Source: Actinomycetota bacterium
GTDB taxonomy: Bacteria; Actinomycetota; Acidimicrobiia; Acidimicrobiales; CADCSY01
Length of the DNA: 51,329 bases
Assembly (NCBI GenBank): GCA_016781105.1
Contig: JADDRA010000053.1
Coordinates: forward strand, 1-51,329
Reading direction: 5' to 3'
A program made the position numbers and the translations under genes. Positions within the stretch are counted from its first letter, which is position 1. Every line of letters starts with the position of its first letter. This document shows, piece after piece, positions 28,273-37,285 of the stretch. The notes beneath the pieces are model-generated. The model was not told the DNA's origin. It searched no databases and saw only the letters and a program-made list of their open reading frames with translations.

Positions 28273-28822
28273 CCCGCGGTGCGGGCCGTGCTCGCCGGGG
28301 AGACGGGCAGCGTGGCTCACGACGAGTACAGGGCCGGGAGGGCCGAGCGGCTCCACGCCCGGCTCTTCGCCGACATGATGGTCGAGCTGGGCCTCGACGC
28401 GAGCTACGGCGCGTACCTCGAGGTGAGCCCAGCGGCCACGCTGGCCACGGTGAACCTGATGTTATGTTGGGCTGCACCGGGCCCTGCGGGGGGCACTGAT
28501 CGGCCAGTTCGCCATGGTCGAGATCACCTCGTCGCCCGGGTCCCGTCGCCTGGCCCGGGCGCTGGCCCGGCTGGGCTGTGAGGCTGGGGTGGCGTTCTAC
28601 GAGGAGCACGTCGAGGCCGACGCCGTCCACGAGCAGCTCGTGCGCCGGGGCATCGTCGCCGATCTGCTGGCCCGGGAGCCGGAGCTGGCCGCCGACGTGG
28701 TGTTCGGGCTCCGCGCCGCCACCCTGGTCGAGGACCGCCTGGCCGATCAGCTCCTGGGCGCCTGGGACGCGGGCCGTTCCTCGTTGCTGGCGCCGCTGGC
28801 GGTCGCCCCCATCTCGGCCTGA
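28273..28822 (+). pseudogene. Iron-containing redox enzyme (heme-oxygenase-like fold) with an internal frameshift
   Basis: VRAVLAG..HDEYRAGRAERLHARLFADMMVELGLDASYGAYLEVSPAATLATVNLM | GLHRALRGALIGQFAMVEITSSPGSRRLARALARLGCEAGVAFYEEHVEADAVHEQLVRRGI, continuing in a different frame. Confidence 0.75.
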
Positions 28823-28968
28823 TCGGCGCGCCGGGCCTGCCGGCGGTGGCTGGTGTCGCAGAAGGGGTAGCGGGCGCTGGGGCGGCAGGCGCAGACCGCC
28901 ACGACCGGGCGGCTCGAGCGCACGACGGTGCCGTCGTCGAGGACCAGCTCCACGGGTCCTTCGACCAA
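28747..28968 (-). CDS. CDGSH iron-sulfur domain protein
   Basis: CACRPSARYPFCDTSHR = CxCxxSxxxPFCDxSH; TTG start at 28968 uncertain. Confidence 0.75.
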   Translation of the reverse strand: MVEGPVELVLDDGTVVRSSRPVVAVCACRPSARYPFCDTSHRRQARRADQAEMGATASGASNEERPASQAPRS

Positions 28969-29072
28969 GATCGGGCCGTCGTCGCCCCCGACGAGGGAAC
29001 GCTCGGGCGCACAAGGAGGATCGCCACTCCCGCCCGAGGGGTAAAGTGCACGCCCCTAAAGGAGGAACGCCG

Positions 29073-29222
29073 ATGGGACTCGTCGTCGTGCTGCTCGTCC
29101 TGGCCCTGCTCCTCGGAGGCTTCGGGCTGTTCATCGAGGGCCTCAAGTGGCTCCTCATCATCGCCCTGGTGCTCCTGGTGGTGGGCGCCGTCACGGGCTC
29201 CCGCTTCCGCTCCCGCCTGTAG
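29073..29222 (+). CDS. Small hydrophobic membrane protein (49 aa)
   Basis: MGLVVVLLVLALLLGGFGLFIEGLKWLLIIALVLLVVGAVTGSRFRSRL; AAAGGAGG ribosome-binding site. Confidence 0.8.
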   Translation: MGLVVVLLVLALLLGGFGLFIEGLKWLLIIALVLLVVGAVTGSRFRSRL

Positions 29223-29232
29223 GCCCAGCCCG

Positions 29233-29266
29233 GCCCTTCCCGCCGAGCTCCTGGGGCGGGAAGGGC
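29233..29266. terminator. Probable bidirectional terminator
   Basis: GCCCTTCCCGCC-10nt-GGCGGGAAGGGC perfect 12-bp arms between convergent ORFs. Confidence 0.75.
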
Positions 29267-29279
29267 AGGGCGGGGCGGA

Positions 29280-29954
29280 TCACGCCGCGGTGCTGCCCGC
29301 GGTGACGCTGGCGTGATCGTCCGGGGTGGGCTGGGGCTCGGGGCGGGTGGCCTCGGCCAGGGCCCGGGCGTGGCGCTCCCAGGCCCAGGCGGCTGACTCC
29401 CGGCACAGGGCCGGGTGGAAACGCCAGCGCAGGAGCTGGCGCTCGGTGGCCTCGAGATCCTCGCCGAGCTCGAGCAGCGACAGAGCCAGGCGCCGGGAGC
29501 GGCGCCGGAGCTTCTCGACGGGCGGCGTGGCCAGCTCCTGGTCCTGCCACCGCTGGTGCTCGGCCTGGATGGCCTCGGGCAGGCGGGCGAGTTGGCGACG
29601 GTTGAGGGGTGGCAACTTTCGCCGCACGGCCAGCACCCCTTCGTTCTCGGTGGTGGCGAGCTGGAACTGGCAGCACCGGCCCAGCGCCCGCACGAAGGGG
29701 GAGCTGCTCCCCTCGCCGCCGATCCCCAGGGCCCGGGCGGTGTCGGCCAGGGGCAGCTCGAAGCCGCCGGGCGCCGCTTCCAGGCCGGCGGCCAGGCGCC
29801 GTAGCAACCACGTGGTCGAGGGTCCCAGGACGCCGAGCCAGAACTGCTCGACGTAGGCCGATCGAGGGTCGTGGCCGACCCGGTCGATCACCGGGTCGAG
29901 CCAGGGCTTGACGTGCAGCGAGCCGGTGGCGGGCAGGATGAGTGCGGTGGGCAT
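29280..29954 (-). CDS. Hypothetical actinobacterial protein
   Basis: MPTALILPATGSLHVKPWLDPVIDRVGHDPRSAYVEQFWLGVLGPSTTWLLRRLA; GGAGGA upstream of ATG. Confidence 0.7.
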   Translation of the reverse strand: MPTALILPATGSLHVKPWLDPVIDRVGHDPRSAYVEQFWLGVLGPSTTWLLRRLAAGLEAAPGGFELPLADTARALGIGGEGSSSPFVRALGRCCQFQLATTENEGVLAVRRKLPPLNRRQLARLPEAIQAEHQRWQDQELATPPVEKLRRRSRRLALSLLELGEDLEATERQLLRWRFHPALCRESAAWAWERHARALAEATRPEPQPTPDDHASVTAGSTAA

Positions 29955-30110
29955 GGACTCCTCCAGACGAAGGTAGGGCGGCGGCGGGGGAAGTACCAGA
30001 CATCCCATTATCTTTCGTGCTTCCTCACGACAGTGCCAGCCTGATTCCCCGCCGTCAAGGGCCTCCCAGCCCAACCCCGTGAAACCCGACCCCGCAGGTA
30101 GGCTTTCAGC

Positions 30111-31280
30111 ATGGCCAGCTTCCGAGAGCTCCTCAGCGCCACCAAGTCCCGCATCCGGGAGGTCGACACGGCCGAGGCCGAGCAGGCCATCGCCGCCGGC
30201 GCGACCGTCCTCGACGTGCGCGAGCCCGACGAGTACGAGCAGGGCGCCCTGCCCGGCGCCGTGCACATCCCCCGGGGCCACCTCGAGAGCCAGATCGAGA
30301 ACCGAGTGGTCGACCGGGCCACGCCGCTGGTGGTCCACTGCGCCGGGGGCACGCGCTCGGCCTTCGCCGCCGAGACGCTGAGCCAGCTCGGCTACACCGA
30401 CGTGGTCTCCATGGCCGGCGGGTTCAACAAGTGGAAGGACGAGGGCCGGGCCTGGTCGACCCCCCGGGTTCTCTCGGCCGACCAGCGCAACCGCTACCAG
30501 CGCCACCTGCTGTTGCCCGAGGTGGGCGAGGCGGGCCAGCAACGACTGCTCGACGCCAGGGTCCTGCTGCTGGGCGCCGGGGGCCTGGGCTCTCCCGCCG
30601 CCCTCTACCTGGCCGCCGCCGGCGTGGGGACGCTCGGCATCATCGACATGGACGTGGTCGACGAGTCCAACCTTCAGCGCCAGATCCTCCACAACACCGA
30701 CCGCATCGGCGAGCGCAAGGTCGACTCGGCCAAGAAGACCCTCTCGGCCATGAACCCCGACGTGAACGTCGTGCCCCACGACGTGCGCCTGGGCGCCGAC
30801 AACGTCCTCGAGGTGCTGGGCGGCTACGACCTGGTCGTCGACGGCACCGACAACTTCCCCACCCGCTACCTGGTCAACGACGCCTCGCTCAAGCTGCGGG
30901 TCCCCGTGGTGCACGGCTCGATCTTCCGCTTCGAGGGCCAGGCCACCGTCTTCCACCCCTACGTGGGTCCGTGCTACCGGTGCCTGTTCCCCGAGCCCCC
31001 GCCCGCCGAGCTGGCTCCCTCGTGCGCCGAGGCGGGTGTGCTCGGCGTGCTGCCCGGCATCATCGGCTCCATCCAGGCCATGGAGGCGATCAAGATCATC
31101 CTGGGCCTGGGCGACACGCTGACCGGGCGGTTCCTCACCTACGACGCCATGGACGAGACCTTCCGCACCCTGCGCGCACGGCGCGACCCGCAGTGCCCGG
31201 CGTGCAGCGTCGACCCCGACGACCTGGTGATCGCCGAGTACGACGAGCTGTGCATGCCCCACCCGGTGTCCGCCGCCTGA
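30111..31280 (+). CDS. moeB: Molybdopterin-synthase adenylyltransferase-like E1 protein with N-terminal rhodanese domain
   Basis: Rhodanese active site VVHCAGGTRS; ThiF/MoeB: LLLGAGGLGSPAALYLAAAGVGTLGIIDMDVVDESNLQRQ, CYRCLFPEPP; CxxC pairs. Confidence 0.87.
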   Translation: MASFRELLSATKSRIREVDTAEAEQAIAAGATVLDVREPDEYEQGALPGAVHIPRGHLESQIENRVVDRATPLVVHCAGGTRSAFAAETLSQLGYTDVVSMAGGFNKWKDEGRAWSTPRVLSADQRNRYQRHLLLPEVGEAGQQRLLDARVLLLGAGGLGSPAALYLAAAGVGTLGIIDMDVVDESNLQRQILHNTDRIGERKVDSAKKTLSAMNPDVNVVPHDVRLGADNVLEVLGGYDLVVDGTDNFPTRYLVNDASLKLRVPVVHGSIFRFEGQATVFHPYVGPCYRCLFPEPPPAELAPSCAEAGVLGVLPGIIGSIQAMEAIKIILGLGDTLTGRFLTYDAMDETFRTLRARRDPQCPACSVDPDDLVIAEYDELCMPHPVSAA

Positions 31281-31299
31281 GCCGCCTCCGGGCCCCGAG

Positions 31300-31660
31300 C
31301 GGTGCCTGGCGCAACAGCAGCCACCCCTCCCGTGTGAGAGGGTTGCGGCGGGCCAGATCGCGCTCCAAGGCGAAGCCCGTGTGCCAGCGCCGGCCCTCGG
31401 CCTCGATGCCGATGCAGCTCGGGCCAGGCGAAGTCGAGACGGGCGTGTGTCCCGAGGCAGGGCCACGACGTGCTGGCGAACGCTGCTCGGGGAAGCCGTG
31501 GCGACGCAGCGCCGGAGCAGGGCGAGCTCGAGGGCGCTCTCGAGCGGCGGCGTCACCGGGGCACACGCATCCAGCAGGGCACGCAGCAGGGCGGCGATGC
31601 GAGCGATCTCGGCACCGAGCTTCACCTGCGCCAGCACGACGAGGCCGTGCGCACTCGGCC
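31300..31660 (-). pseudogene. Remnant of DUF559-type (restriction-endonuclease-like fold) protein
   Basis: Fragments in shifting frames: PPLESALELALLRR | LRRHGFPE | VRQHVVALPRDTR | LDFAWPEL | IGIEAEGRRWHTGFALERDLARRNPLTREGWLLLR. Confidence 0.65.
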
Positions 31661-31697
31661 CTCCCCCGGGGTAGCAGGCGCTCTCGGCGGCTTGAAC

Positions 31698-31740
31698 CGG
31701 CCTCTCCCTCTCGCACCAAAGAAGCGAGAGGGAGAGGCCG
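31698..31740. repeat. Perfect 17-bp inverted repeat with 9-nt loop
   Basis: CGGCCTCTCCCTCTCGC-accaaagaa-GCGAGAGGGAGAGGCCG. Confidence 0.95.
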
Positions 31741-31766
31741 CGCCGGCCCCTGGGTAGCGTGGGAAG

Positions 31767-33131
31767 GTGGCGGCACCGGTCCGGTTCGTGATCCTCGGCG
31801 GGGGGCCGGCGGGCAACACCGCCGCCACCCACGCCGCCCGCCTGGGGGCCCAGGTCACCCTCGTCGAGCGCGACATCGTCGGGGGTGCCGCCCACCTGTG
31901 GGACTGCATCCCCTCCAAGGCCATGATCGCCACCGGGGCGGCCATGTCGTCGGCCCGGCGCTCCCGGGGCATGGGCCTCGAGACGCTCGACGCCGGGATC
32001 GACCTGGAGGAGCTCGGCCCCCGCAACGCCGCCATCACCGGGCACCTCAGCCGTTCCGTCTGCACCCTGCTCGAGAGCCAGGACGTGCGCCTCATACGGG
32101 GCACCGCCCGCCTCAAGGGTCCCCACCAGGTCGTGGCCGAGACCGAGCACGAGGTCGTCGAGCTGGAGGCCGACGCCGTGCTGGTGGCCACCGGGAGTCG
32201 GCCCCGGGTGCCGGCCTGGGCCCCGGTCGACGGCGAGCGCGTCCTCACCACCCGCCACGCCTACCCGCCCCCCCAGATCCCCGAGCACCTGGTCGTGGTG
32301 GGCTCGGGTGTGACCGGGGTGGAGTTCGTCCACCTCTTCGCCTCGTTCGGCTCCCGGGTCAGCCTCATCATCAGCCGCCAGCAGGTCCTGCCCGACAAGG
32401 ACGCCGACGTGGCCGCCGCCCTCGAGGCCGACTTCCTGTCCCGGGGCGTGTCGCTGCTGAAGGGGGCCCGGGCCGAGGGCATCGACCGGACCGAGGACGG
32501 CGTGGTGGTGCGCTGTGACGACGGCCGACGGGTGGCCGGCAGCCACGCTCTGCTCAGCATCGGCTTCGTGCCCAACACCGAGGGGCTGGGGCTCGACGCC
32601 GCCGGCGTGGAGACCGACGGGGGCTTCATCCCCGTCAACCACCACGGCCAGTCCAACGTGCGCCACATCTACGCCGCCGGCGACGTCTCGGGCAAGCTGC
32701 CCCTGTCGTCGGTGGCCTCCATGCAGGGCCGAAAGATCGCCGAGCACGTGATGGGGGGCCACACCCGGGCCCATCGCCACCTCGACTACGAGAAGGCGGC
32801 GTCGGCCATCTTCACCGAGCCCGAGATCGCCGATGTGGGGCTGGCCGAGACCGACGCCTTCGCTGCGGGGCGCAAGATCCGCGTCACCAAGGTGCCCTTC
32901 GCCGCCTCGGCCCGGGCCCTCATCGACGGCGACGCTCGCGGCTTCGTCAAGATCGTCAGCGACCCGGCCACCGGCGTGGTCCTCGGCGGTTCCATCGTGG
33001 GCCGTAGCGCCTCGGAGCTGATCTCGGTCATCGCCCTGGCCGTCACCGCCGGGCTGCGGGTCACCGACATCGTCGAGAGCCTGCTTGTGCACCCCTCCCT
33101 GGCCGAGGCCCTGGCCGAGGCGGCCGAGTAG
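31767..33131 (+). CDS. lpdA: NAD(P)H-quinone dehydrogenase / LpdA-type flavoprotein
   Basis: VILGGGPAGNTAATHAARLGAQVTLVERDIVGGAAHLWDCIPSKAM lacking the second redox Cys as in the LpdA (Rv3303c-like) group; GAGDVSGKLPL. Confidence 0.87.
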   Translation: MAAPVRFVILGGGPAGNTAATHAARLGAQVTLVERDIVGGAAHLWDCIPSKAMIATGAAMSSARRSRGMGLETLDAGIDLEELGPRNAAITGHLSRSVCTLLESQDVRLIRGTARLKGPHQVVAETEHEVVELEADAVLVATGSRPRVPAWAPVDGERVLTTRHAYPPPQIPEHLVVVGSGVTGVEFVHLFASFGSRVSLIISRQQVLPDKDADVAAALEADFLSRGVSLLKGARAEGIDRTEDGVVVRCDDGRRVAGSHALLSIGFVPNTEGLGLDAAGVETDGGFIPVNHHGQSNVRHIYAAGDVSGKLPLSSVASMQGRKIAEHVMGGHTRAHRHLDYEKAASAIFTEPEIADVGLAETDAFAAGRKIRVTKVPFAASARALIDGDARGFVKIVSDPATGVVLGGSIVGRSASELISVIALAVTAGLRVTDIVESLLVHPSLAEALAEAAE

Positions 33132-33149
33132 GGCAGACAGCTCGTCGGC

Positions 33150-33683
33150 CTAGCTGTCGCCGTCCTCGTCGGCCTCCTCGGGCTCGCGCTCCTTGCGGCG
33201 CAGGAGGTACGAGGCGATGGCGAGCACGAGCAGGACCCCGCCGAGGACACCGATCTCGGTCATCACGTCGACGAAGGCCTCCCGGTCGCTGCCGGCCAGG
33301 TCCTTGGCCTCCAGGCTCCCGACGACGATCTCCTTGATCGAGGCGATGATGCCGACCAGCAGGAAGGGCTCGGCCAGGAGCTGGCGCTCGATCAGGGTGG
33401 TGCGCACGGCGCTGAGCAGCTCGACGAGGATGAACACGAGCAGGAGGGTGTCGAGCATGCCGCTGATCACGCCCTTGACCCCGTCGTCGGCCCCCAGGCC
33501 CGTGGCCAGGTCGTAGCCCGCCTTGACCAGCAGGACCAGGGCGCCACCGGCGAGGATGACGCAGATCAAGCCGTAGACCACGTCCTCGGACAGGCGCAGG
33601 AGGCGGTTGGTGACCCCGTCGGCGGCCCGGTCCTCCACCCGCGCTGGCGTCGAGGACGACTCGGGGTCGCCCGTGATGGGCAC
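33150..33683 (-). CDS. Phosphate-starvation-inducible PsiE family protein
   Basis: LLRLSEDVVYGLICVILAGGALVLLVKAGYDL...LVFILVELLSAVRTTLIERQLLAEPFLLVGIIASIKEIVVGSLE. Confidence 0.85.
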   Translation of the reverse strand: MPITGDPESSSTPARVEDRAADGVTNRLLRLSEDVVYGLICVILAGGALVLLVKAGYDLATGLGADDGVKGVISGMLDTLLLVFILVELLSAVRTTLIERQLLAEPFLLVGIIASIKEIVVGSLEAKDLAGSDREAFVDVMTEIGVLGGVLLVLAIASYLLRRKEREPEEADEDGDS

Positions 33684-33694
33684 GGCCGGCGCGC

Positions 33695-35488
33695 CTACTC
33701 GACGACCACGACGACGTCGCCGGCGCCCACGGCCTGCCCGGGGGTCACGGCCACCGTGGCCACGGTGCCCGGCTGGCCGGCGCCGATGTGGTTCTCCATC
33801 TTCATGGCCTCCAGCACGCACACCGTCTGGCCCGCCTCCACCTCGTCGCCCACCGCCACCAGCACGGCCACGATGGTGCCCTGCATGGGCACCCGGACCG
33901 CGCCGCCCTCGCTGGCGTCGGCGGCGGCCCGGCCAGCGGCCCGGGGCCGGGGACGGCCGGGGGCGGCCGAGGGGCCCACCCCGGCGCCCGTCTCTCCCTC
34001 AGGCACCCACAGCGACACCGAGAAGCGCCGCCCGTCGACCTCCACGTCGACGTCGCGGCGCACCCGGCCCGGGCCCCCGTTCTCGCCGGCCTCGGGAGGG
34101 GGTGCCGCCGGGGTCAGGCCCGACAGGTCGAGGCGCTGCTCCAGCCACGACGTGGCGTGCGTCCCGGCCACGAAGTCGGGGGCCTCCAGGATGAGGCGGT
34201 GGGCCGGGGTGGTGGTGGCCACCCCCTCCACCACCAGCTCCTCGAGCGCCCGCAGCGTGCGGCGCCGGGCCTCCTCCCGGTCCCGCCCCCAGACCACCAG
34301 CTTGGCCACGAGGTTGTCGTAGTACTGGCTCACCTCGTCGCCCGCGCCGTAGCCGCTGTCGAAGCGGCAGAAGGGCCCGTCCGGCGCCACCAGCCGGGTG
34401 ATGCGCCCGGGCGAGGGGCCGAAGCGTCCGCCAGCGGGGTCCTCGGCGTTGATGCGGCACTCGAAGGCGTGGCCCCGGGGCACCAAGTCGTCGGCCCCGA
34501 ACGACAACGGCTCCCCGGCCGCCACCCGGAGCTGCTCGGCCACCAGGTCGATCCCGTACACGGCCTCGGTCACCGGGTGCTCGACCTGGAGCCGGGTGTT
34601 CATCTCCAGGAACCAGAAGTCGCCGTCCTGGAAGAGCAGCTCGACGGTGCCGGCGCCGGTGTAGCCACAGGATCGGGCCACGGCCACGGCGGCCTCGCCC
34701 ATGGCGGCGCGCACCGCCTCGGGCAGGCCCGGCGCCGGGCACTCCTCCACCAGCTTCTGGTGGCGGCGCTGGACCGAGCAGTCGCGTTCGCCCACCGCCA
34801 CCACCGCGCCGTGGGTGTCGGCCATCACCTGGACCTCGACGTGGCGGGGCCAGTTGAGGTAGCGCTCCACGTAGAGCTCGTCCCGCCCGAAGGACGCCAT
34901 GGCCTCCCGCCGGGCCGACGCCATGGCCTCGGCCGCCTCGTCGGGGCCACTCAGGACCTTGAGCCCCCGCCCCCCGCCGCCGTGGGCCGCCTTGACCGCC
35001 ACCGGCCAGCCGTGGGCCTGGCCGAAGGCCACCACCTCCTCCACCGAGGTGACCGCGCCCTCGCCGCCGGGCACCGAGGCCACCCCCGCGCGCGCCGCCG
35101 CGGCCCGGGCGCTGAGCTTGTCACCCATGACCTCGATGGCCTCGGGCGGCGGGCCCACGAAGACCAGGCCGGCCTCGGCCACACCCCGGGCGAAGCCGGC
35201 GTTCTCCGACAGGAAGCCGTAGCCGGGGTGGACGGCGTCGGCCCCGCTGGCCACGGCCGCGGCCACGACCGCGTCGACGTCGAGGTAGCTCTCGGCCGCG
35301 GTCATGCCTCCCAGGGCCCGGGCCTCGTCGGCCATGCGGACGTGCAGGGCGTCCCGGTCGGCCTCGGAGTAGACGGCTACGCCGGCCAGGCCCAGCTCCC
35401 GGCACGTACGCAGGACCCGCACGGCGATCTCGCCCCGGTTGGCCACGAGGACCTTGCCGATGCGGCGGTGGACCGGGGCCGGGCACAT
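33695..35488 (-). CDS. Acetyl/propionyl-CoA carboxylase biotin carboxylase + BCCP subunit
   Basis: [47 protein letters not shown]; biotinyl site [12 protein letters not shown]. Confidence 0.93.
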   Translation of the reverse strand: MCPAPVHRRIGKVLVANRGEIAVRVLRTCRELGLAGVAVYSEADRDALHVRMADEARALGGMTAAESYLDVDAVVAAAVASGADAVHPGYGFLSENAGFARGVAEAGLVFVGPPPEAIEVMGDKLSARAAAARAGVASVPGGEGAVTSVEEVVAFGQAHGWPVAVKAAHGGGGRGLKVLSGPDEAAEAMASARREAMASFGRDELYVERYLNWPRHVEVQVMADTHGAVVAVGERDCSVQRRHQKLVEECPAPGLPEAVRAAMGEAAVAVARSCGYTGAGTVELLFQDGDFWFLEMNTRLQVEHPVTEAVYGIDLVAEQLRVAAGEPLSFGADDLVPRGHAFECRINAEDPAGGRFGPSPGRITRLVAPDGPFCRFDSGYGAGDEVSQYYDNLVAKLVVWGRDREEARRRTLRALEELVVEGVATTTPAHRLILEAPDFVAGTHATSWLEQRLDLSGLTPAAPPPEAGENGGPGRVRRDVDVEVDGRRFSVSLWVPEGETGAGVGPSAAPGRPRPRAAGRAAADASEGGAVRVPMQGTIVAVLVAVGDEVEAGQTVCVLEAMKMENHIGAGQPGTVATVAVTPGQAVGAGDVVVVVE

Positions 35489-35511
35489 GGCGGGCCTAAC
35501 GTTGCCAGACG

Positions 35512-36327
35512 ATGGCGCCGGTGCGGGAGTTCGGCCGCTTCGCCGACATCCGCCACCTGGAGGAGACCGGCTCCACCAACGCCGAGGTGCTGGCCCTGGC
35601 CCGGGCGGGGGTGCCCGAAGGTGTGGTGGTGGTGGCCGACTTCCAGTCGGCGGGACGGGGCCGCCGGGGCCGGACGTGGACGGCGCCACCGGGCTCGGGC
35701 CTGCTCGCCTCGGTGCTGCTGCGCCCCCGGCTCGGTCCGGCCCAGGCCCCCCTGGCCGGGCTGGCAGCCGCCGTGGCCGCGGTCGAGGCCTGTGCCGAGG
35801 TCGCCGGCGTGGTCCCCGCCCTCAAGTGGCCCAACGACGTGGTGGTCGAGCGCACCGGCGGGGACGGTGCTGCGGGGGGCAAGCTGGCCGGGCTGCTGGC
35901 CGAGTCGCTGGTCGAGGGTGACGAGCTGCCGGCCGTGGTGGTGGGCATGGGCCTGAACCTGACCCGGGCGCCGGCCCGGCACCGGCCCCAGCCGGCATTC
36001 GCGCCCGGTCCCGTTGTGCCACCGCCGGGCGCCGCCTACCTGGAGGACCTGGCCGGGCGGCCCGTGGCTCGCGACGACCTCCTCGGCTCCTGGCTGGCCC
36101 ACCTCGATCGGTGGTGCACGACGCTGTCCTCGCCCGGGGGCGACCGCGCCGTCGGCCGCGCCTACCGGCGGCACTGCACGACGCTGGGACGGTGGGTGCG
36201 CGTCGAGCTGGCCGCCGGGCGCGTCGAGGGCCTGGCGGTCGACATCACGCCCGAGGGCCACCTGGTGGTGGAGGCGCCCACCGGCCCCTGGACCGTCGCC
36301 GCCGGTGACGTGGTGCACCTGCGCTGA
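35512..36327 (+). CDS. birA: Biotin--[acetyl-CoA-carboxylase] ligase
   Basis: [61 protein letters not shown]. Confidence 0.92.
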   Translation: MAPVREFGRFADIRHLEETGSTNAEVLALARAGVPEGVVVVADFQSAGRGRRGRTWTAPPGSGLLASVLLRPRLGPAQAPLAGLAAAVAAVEACAEVAGVVPALKWPNDVVVERTGGDGAAGGKLAGLLAESLVEGDELPAVVVGMGLNLTRAPARHRPQPAFAPGPVVPPPGAAYLEDLAGRPVARDDLLGSWLAHLDRWCTTLSSPGGDRAVGRAYRRHCTTLGRWVRVELAAGRVEGLAVDITPEGHLVVEAPTGPWTVAAGDVVHLR

Positions 36328-36377
36328 CGCCCTCCCCATCCCCGTTCTGGCAGATCGGCGTCGTACCGGGCGCCTGG

Positions 36378-37226
36378 TCAGGGATCGGGGTCGGAGGCCA
36401 ACAGGTCGGAGAAGCCGGCGGCAGCAGCCGCGGTGAGGGGCCCGGGGGCGCGGGCCAGGGGGCGGCCGTCGACCGAGGCGATGGGCTGGACACCCCGGGT
36501 GGTGGAGGTGAGGAACGCCTCCTCGGCCGCGGCCAGGGCGCCCACGGGCAGAACCGCCTCCTCCACCTGGCACCGCTCCAGCACGAGCGCCCGGGTCACC
36601 CCGGCCAGGCACCCCGACGACAGCGGGGGCGTCACCAGGCGCCCATCGACGCCGACCACGACGTTGCTGCCCGTGCCCTCGCACAGCTCCCCCCGGGTGT
36701 TGGCGAAGACGGCCTCACCGGCGCCCCGCCCCCGGGCGTGGGCCAGGGCGACCACGTTCTCGGCGTAGGAGGTGGTCTTGGCTCCCGCCAGCGCGCTGCG
36801 CTCGTTGCGGGTCCAGGGCACGACCACCACGTCAACGGTCGGAGGCAAGGGCTCCAGGGCACCGGCGGCCACGATGACGGTCGGGCCCGCCGCCCCCCGG
36901 CCCGATCCCAGGGGCGCCGGGCCACCGGTCACGGTGAGGCGCAGCCGGGCCTGGGCCAGCTCCGACGCGGCCACCACCTCGCCCACCACCTCGGCCACCG
37001 CTCGGGCCAGCACCTCGCGCCCGGGGACCTCGAGGCCCAGGGTGGCCGCCGAGCGTTCGAGGCGCTCCAGGTGGCGGCGCAGGGCGAAGGGGACCCCGTG
37101 GTGGACGAGGAGGGTCTCGAACACCCCGTCGCCCACGGTGACGCCGTGGTCGAAGGCCGACACCACTGCGCGCTCAGGGTGCACGAGCGCACCGTCGACC
37201 CACGCGGCGACGGCGATCGCCTCCAT
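36378..37226 (-). CDS. Aminotransferase class IV (aminodeoxychorismate lyase-like)
   Basis: DHGVTVGDGVFETLLVHHGVPFALRRHLERLERSA; AGAKTTSYAENVVALAHAR; ELCEGTGSNVVV. Confidence 0.87.
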   Translation of the reverse strand: MEAIAVAAWVDGALVHPERAVVSAFDHGVTVGDGVFETLLVHHGVPFALRRHLERLERSAATLGLEVPGREVLARAVAEVVGEVVAASELAQARLRLTVTGGPAPLGSGRGAAGPTVIVAAGALEPLPPTVDVVVVPWTRNERSALAGAKTTSYAENVVALAHARGRGAGEAVFANTRGELCEGTGSNVVVGVDGRLVTPPLSSGCLAGVTRALVLERCQVEEAVLPVGALAAAEEAFLTSTTRGVQPIASVDGRPLARAPGPLTAAAAAGFSDLLASDPDP

Positions 37227-37285
37227 GCGGCGATCGTACGACCACCGTCGACCGGCTCCGGCGCCTCGCTAGCCTGGTACCCCGA

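Noticed and set aside
29280-33092. 1270-aa reverse ORF
   Set aside because: Antisense to moeB, lpdA and the remnant gene; only its C-terminal 224 aa (from ATG 29954) look like real protein. High-GC third-position bias creates long shadow frames.
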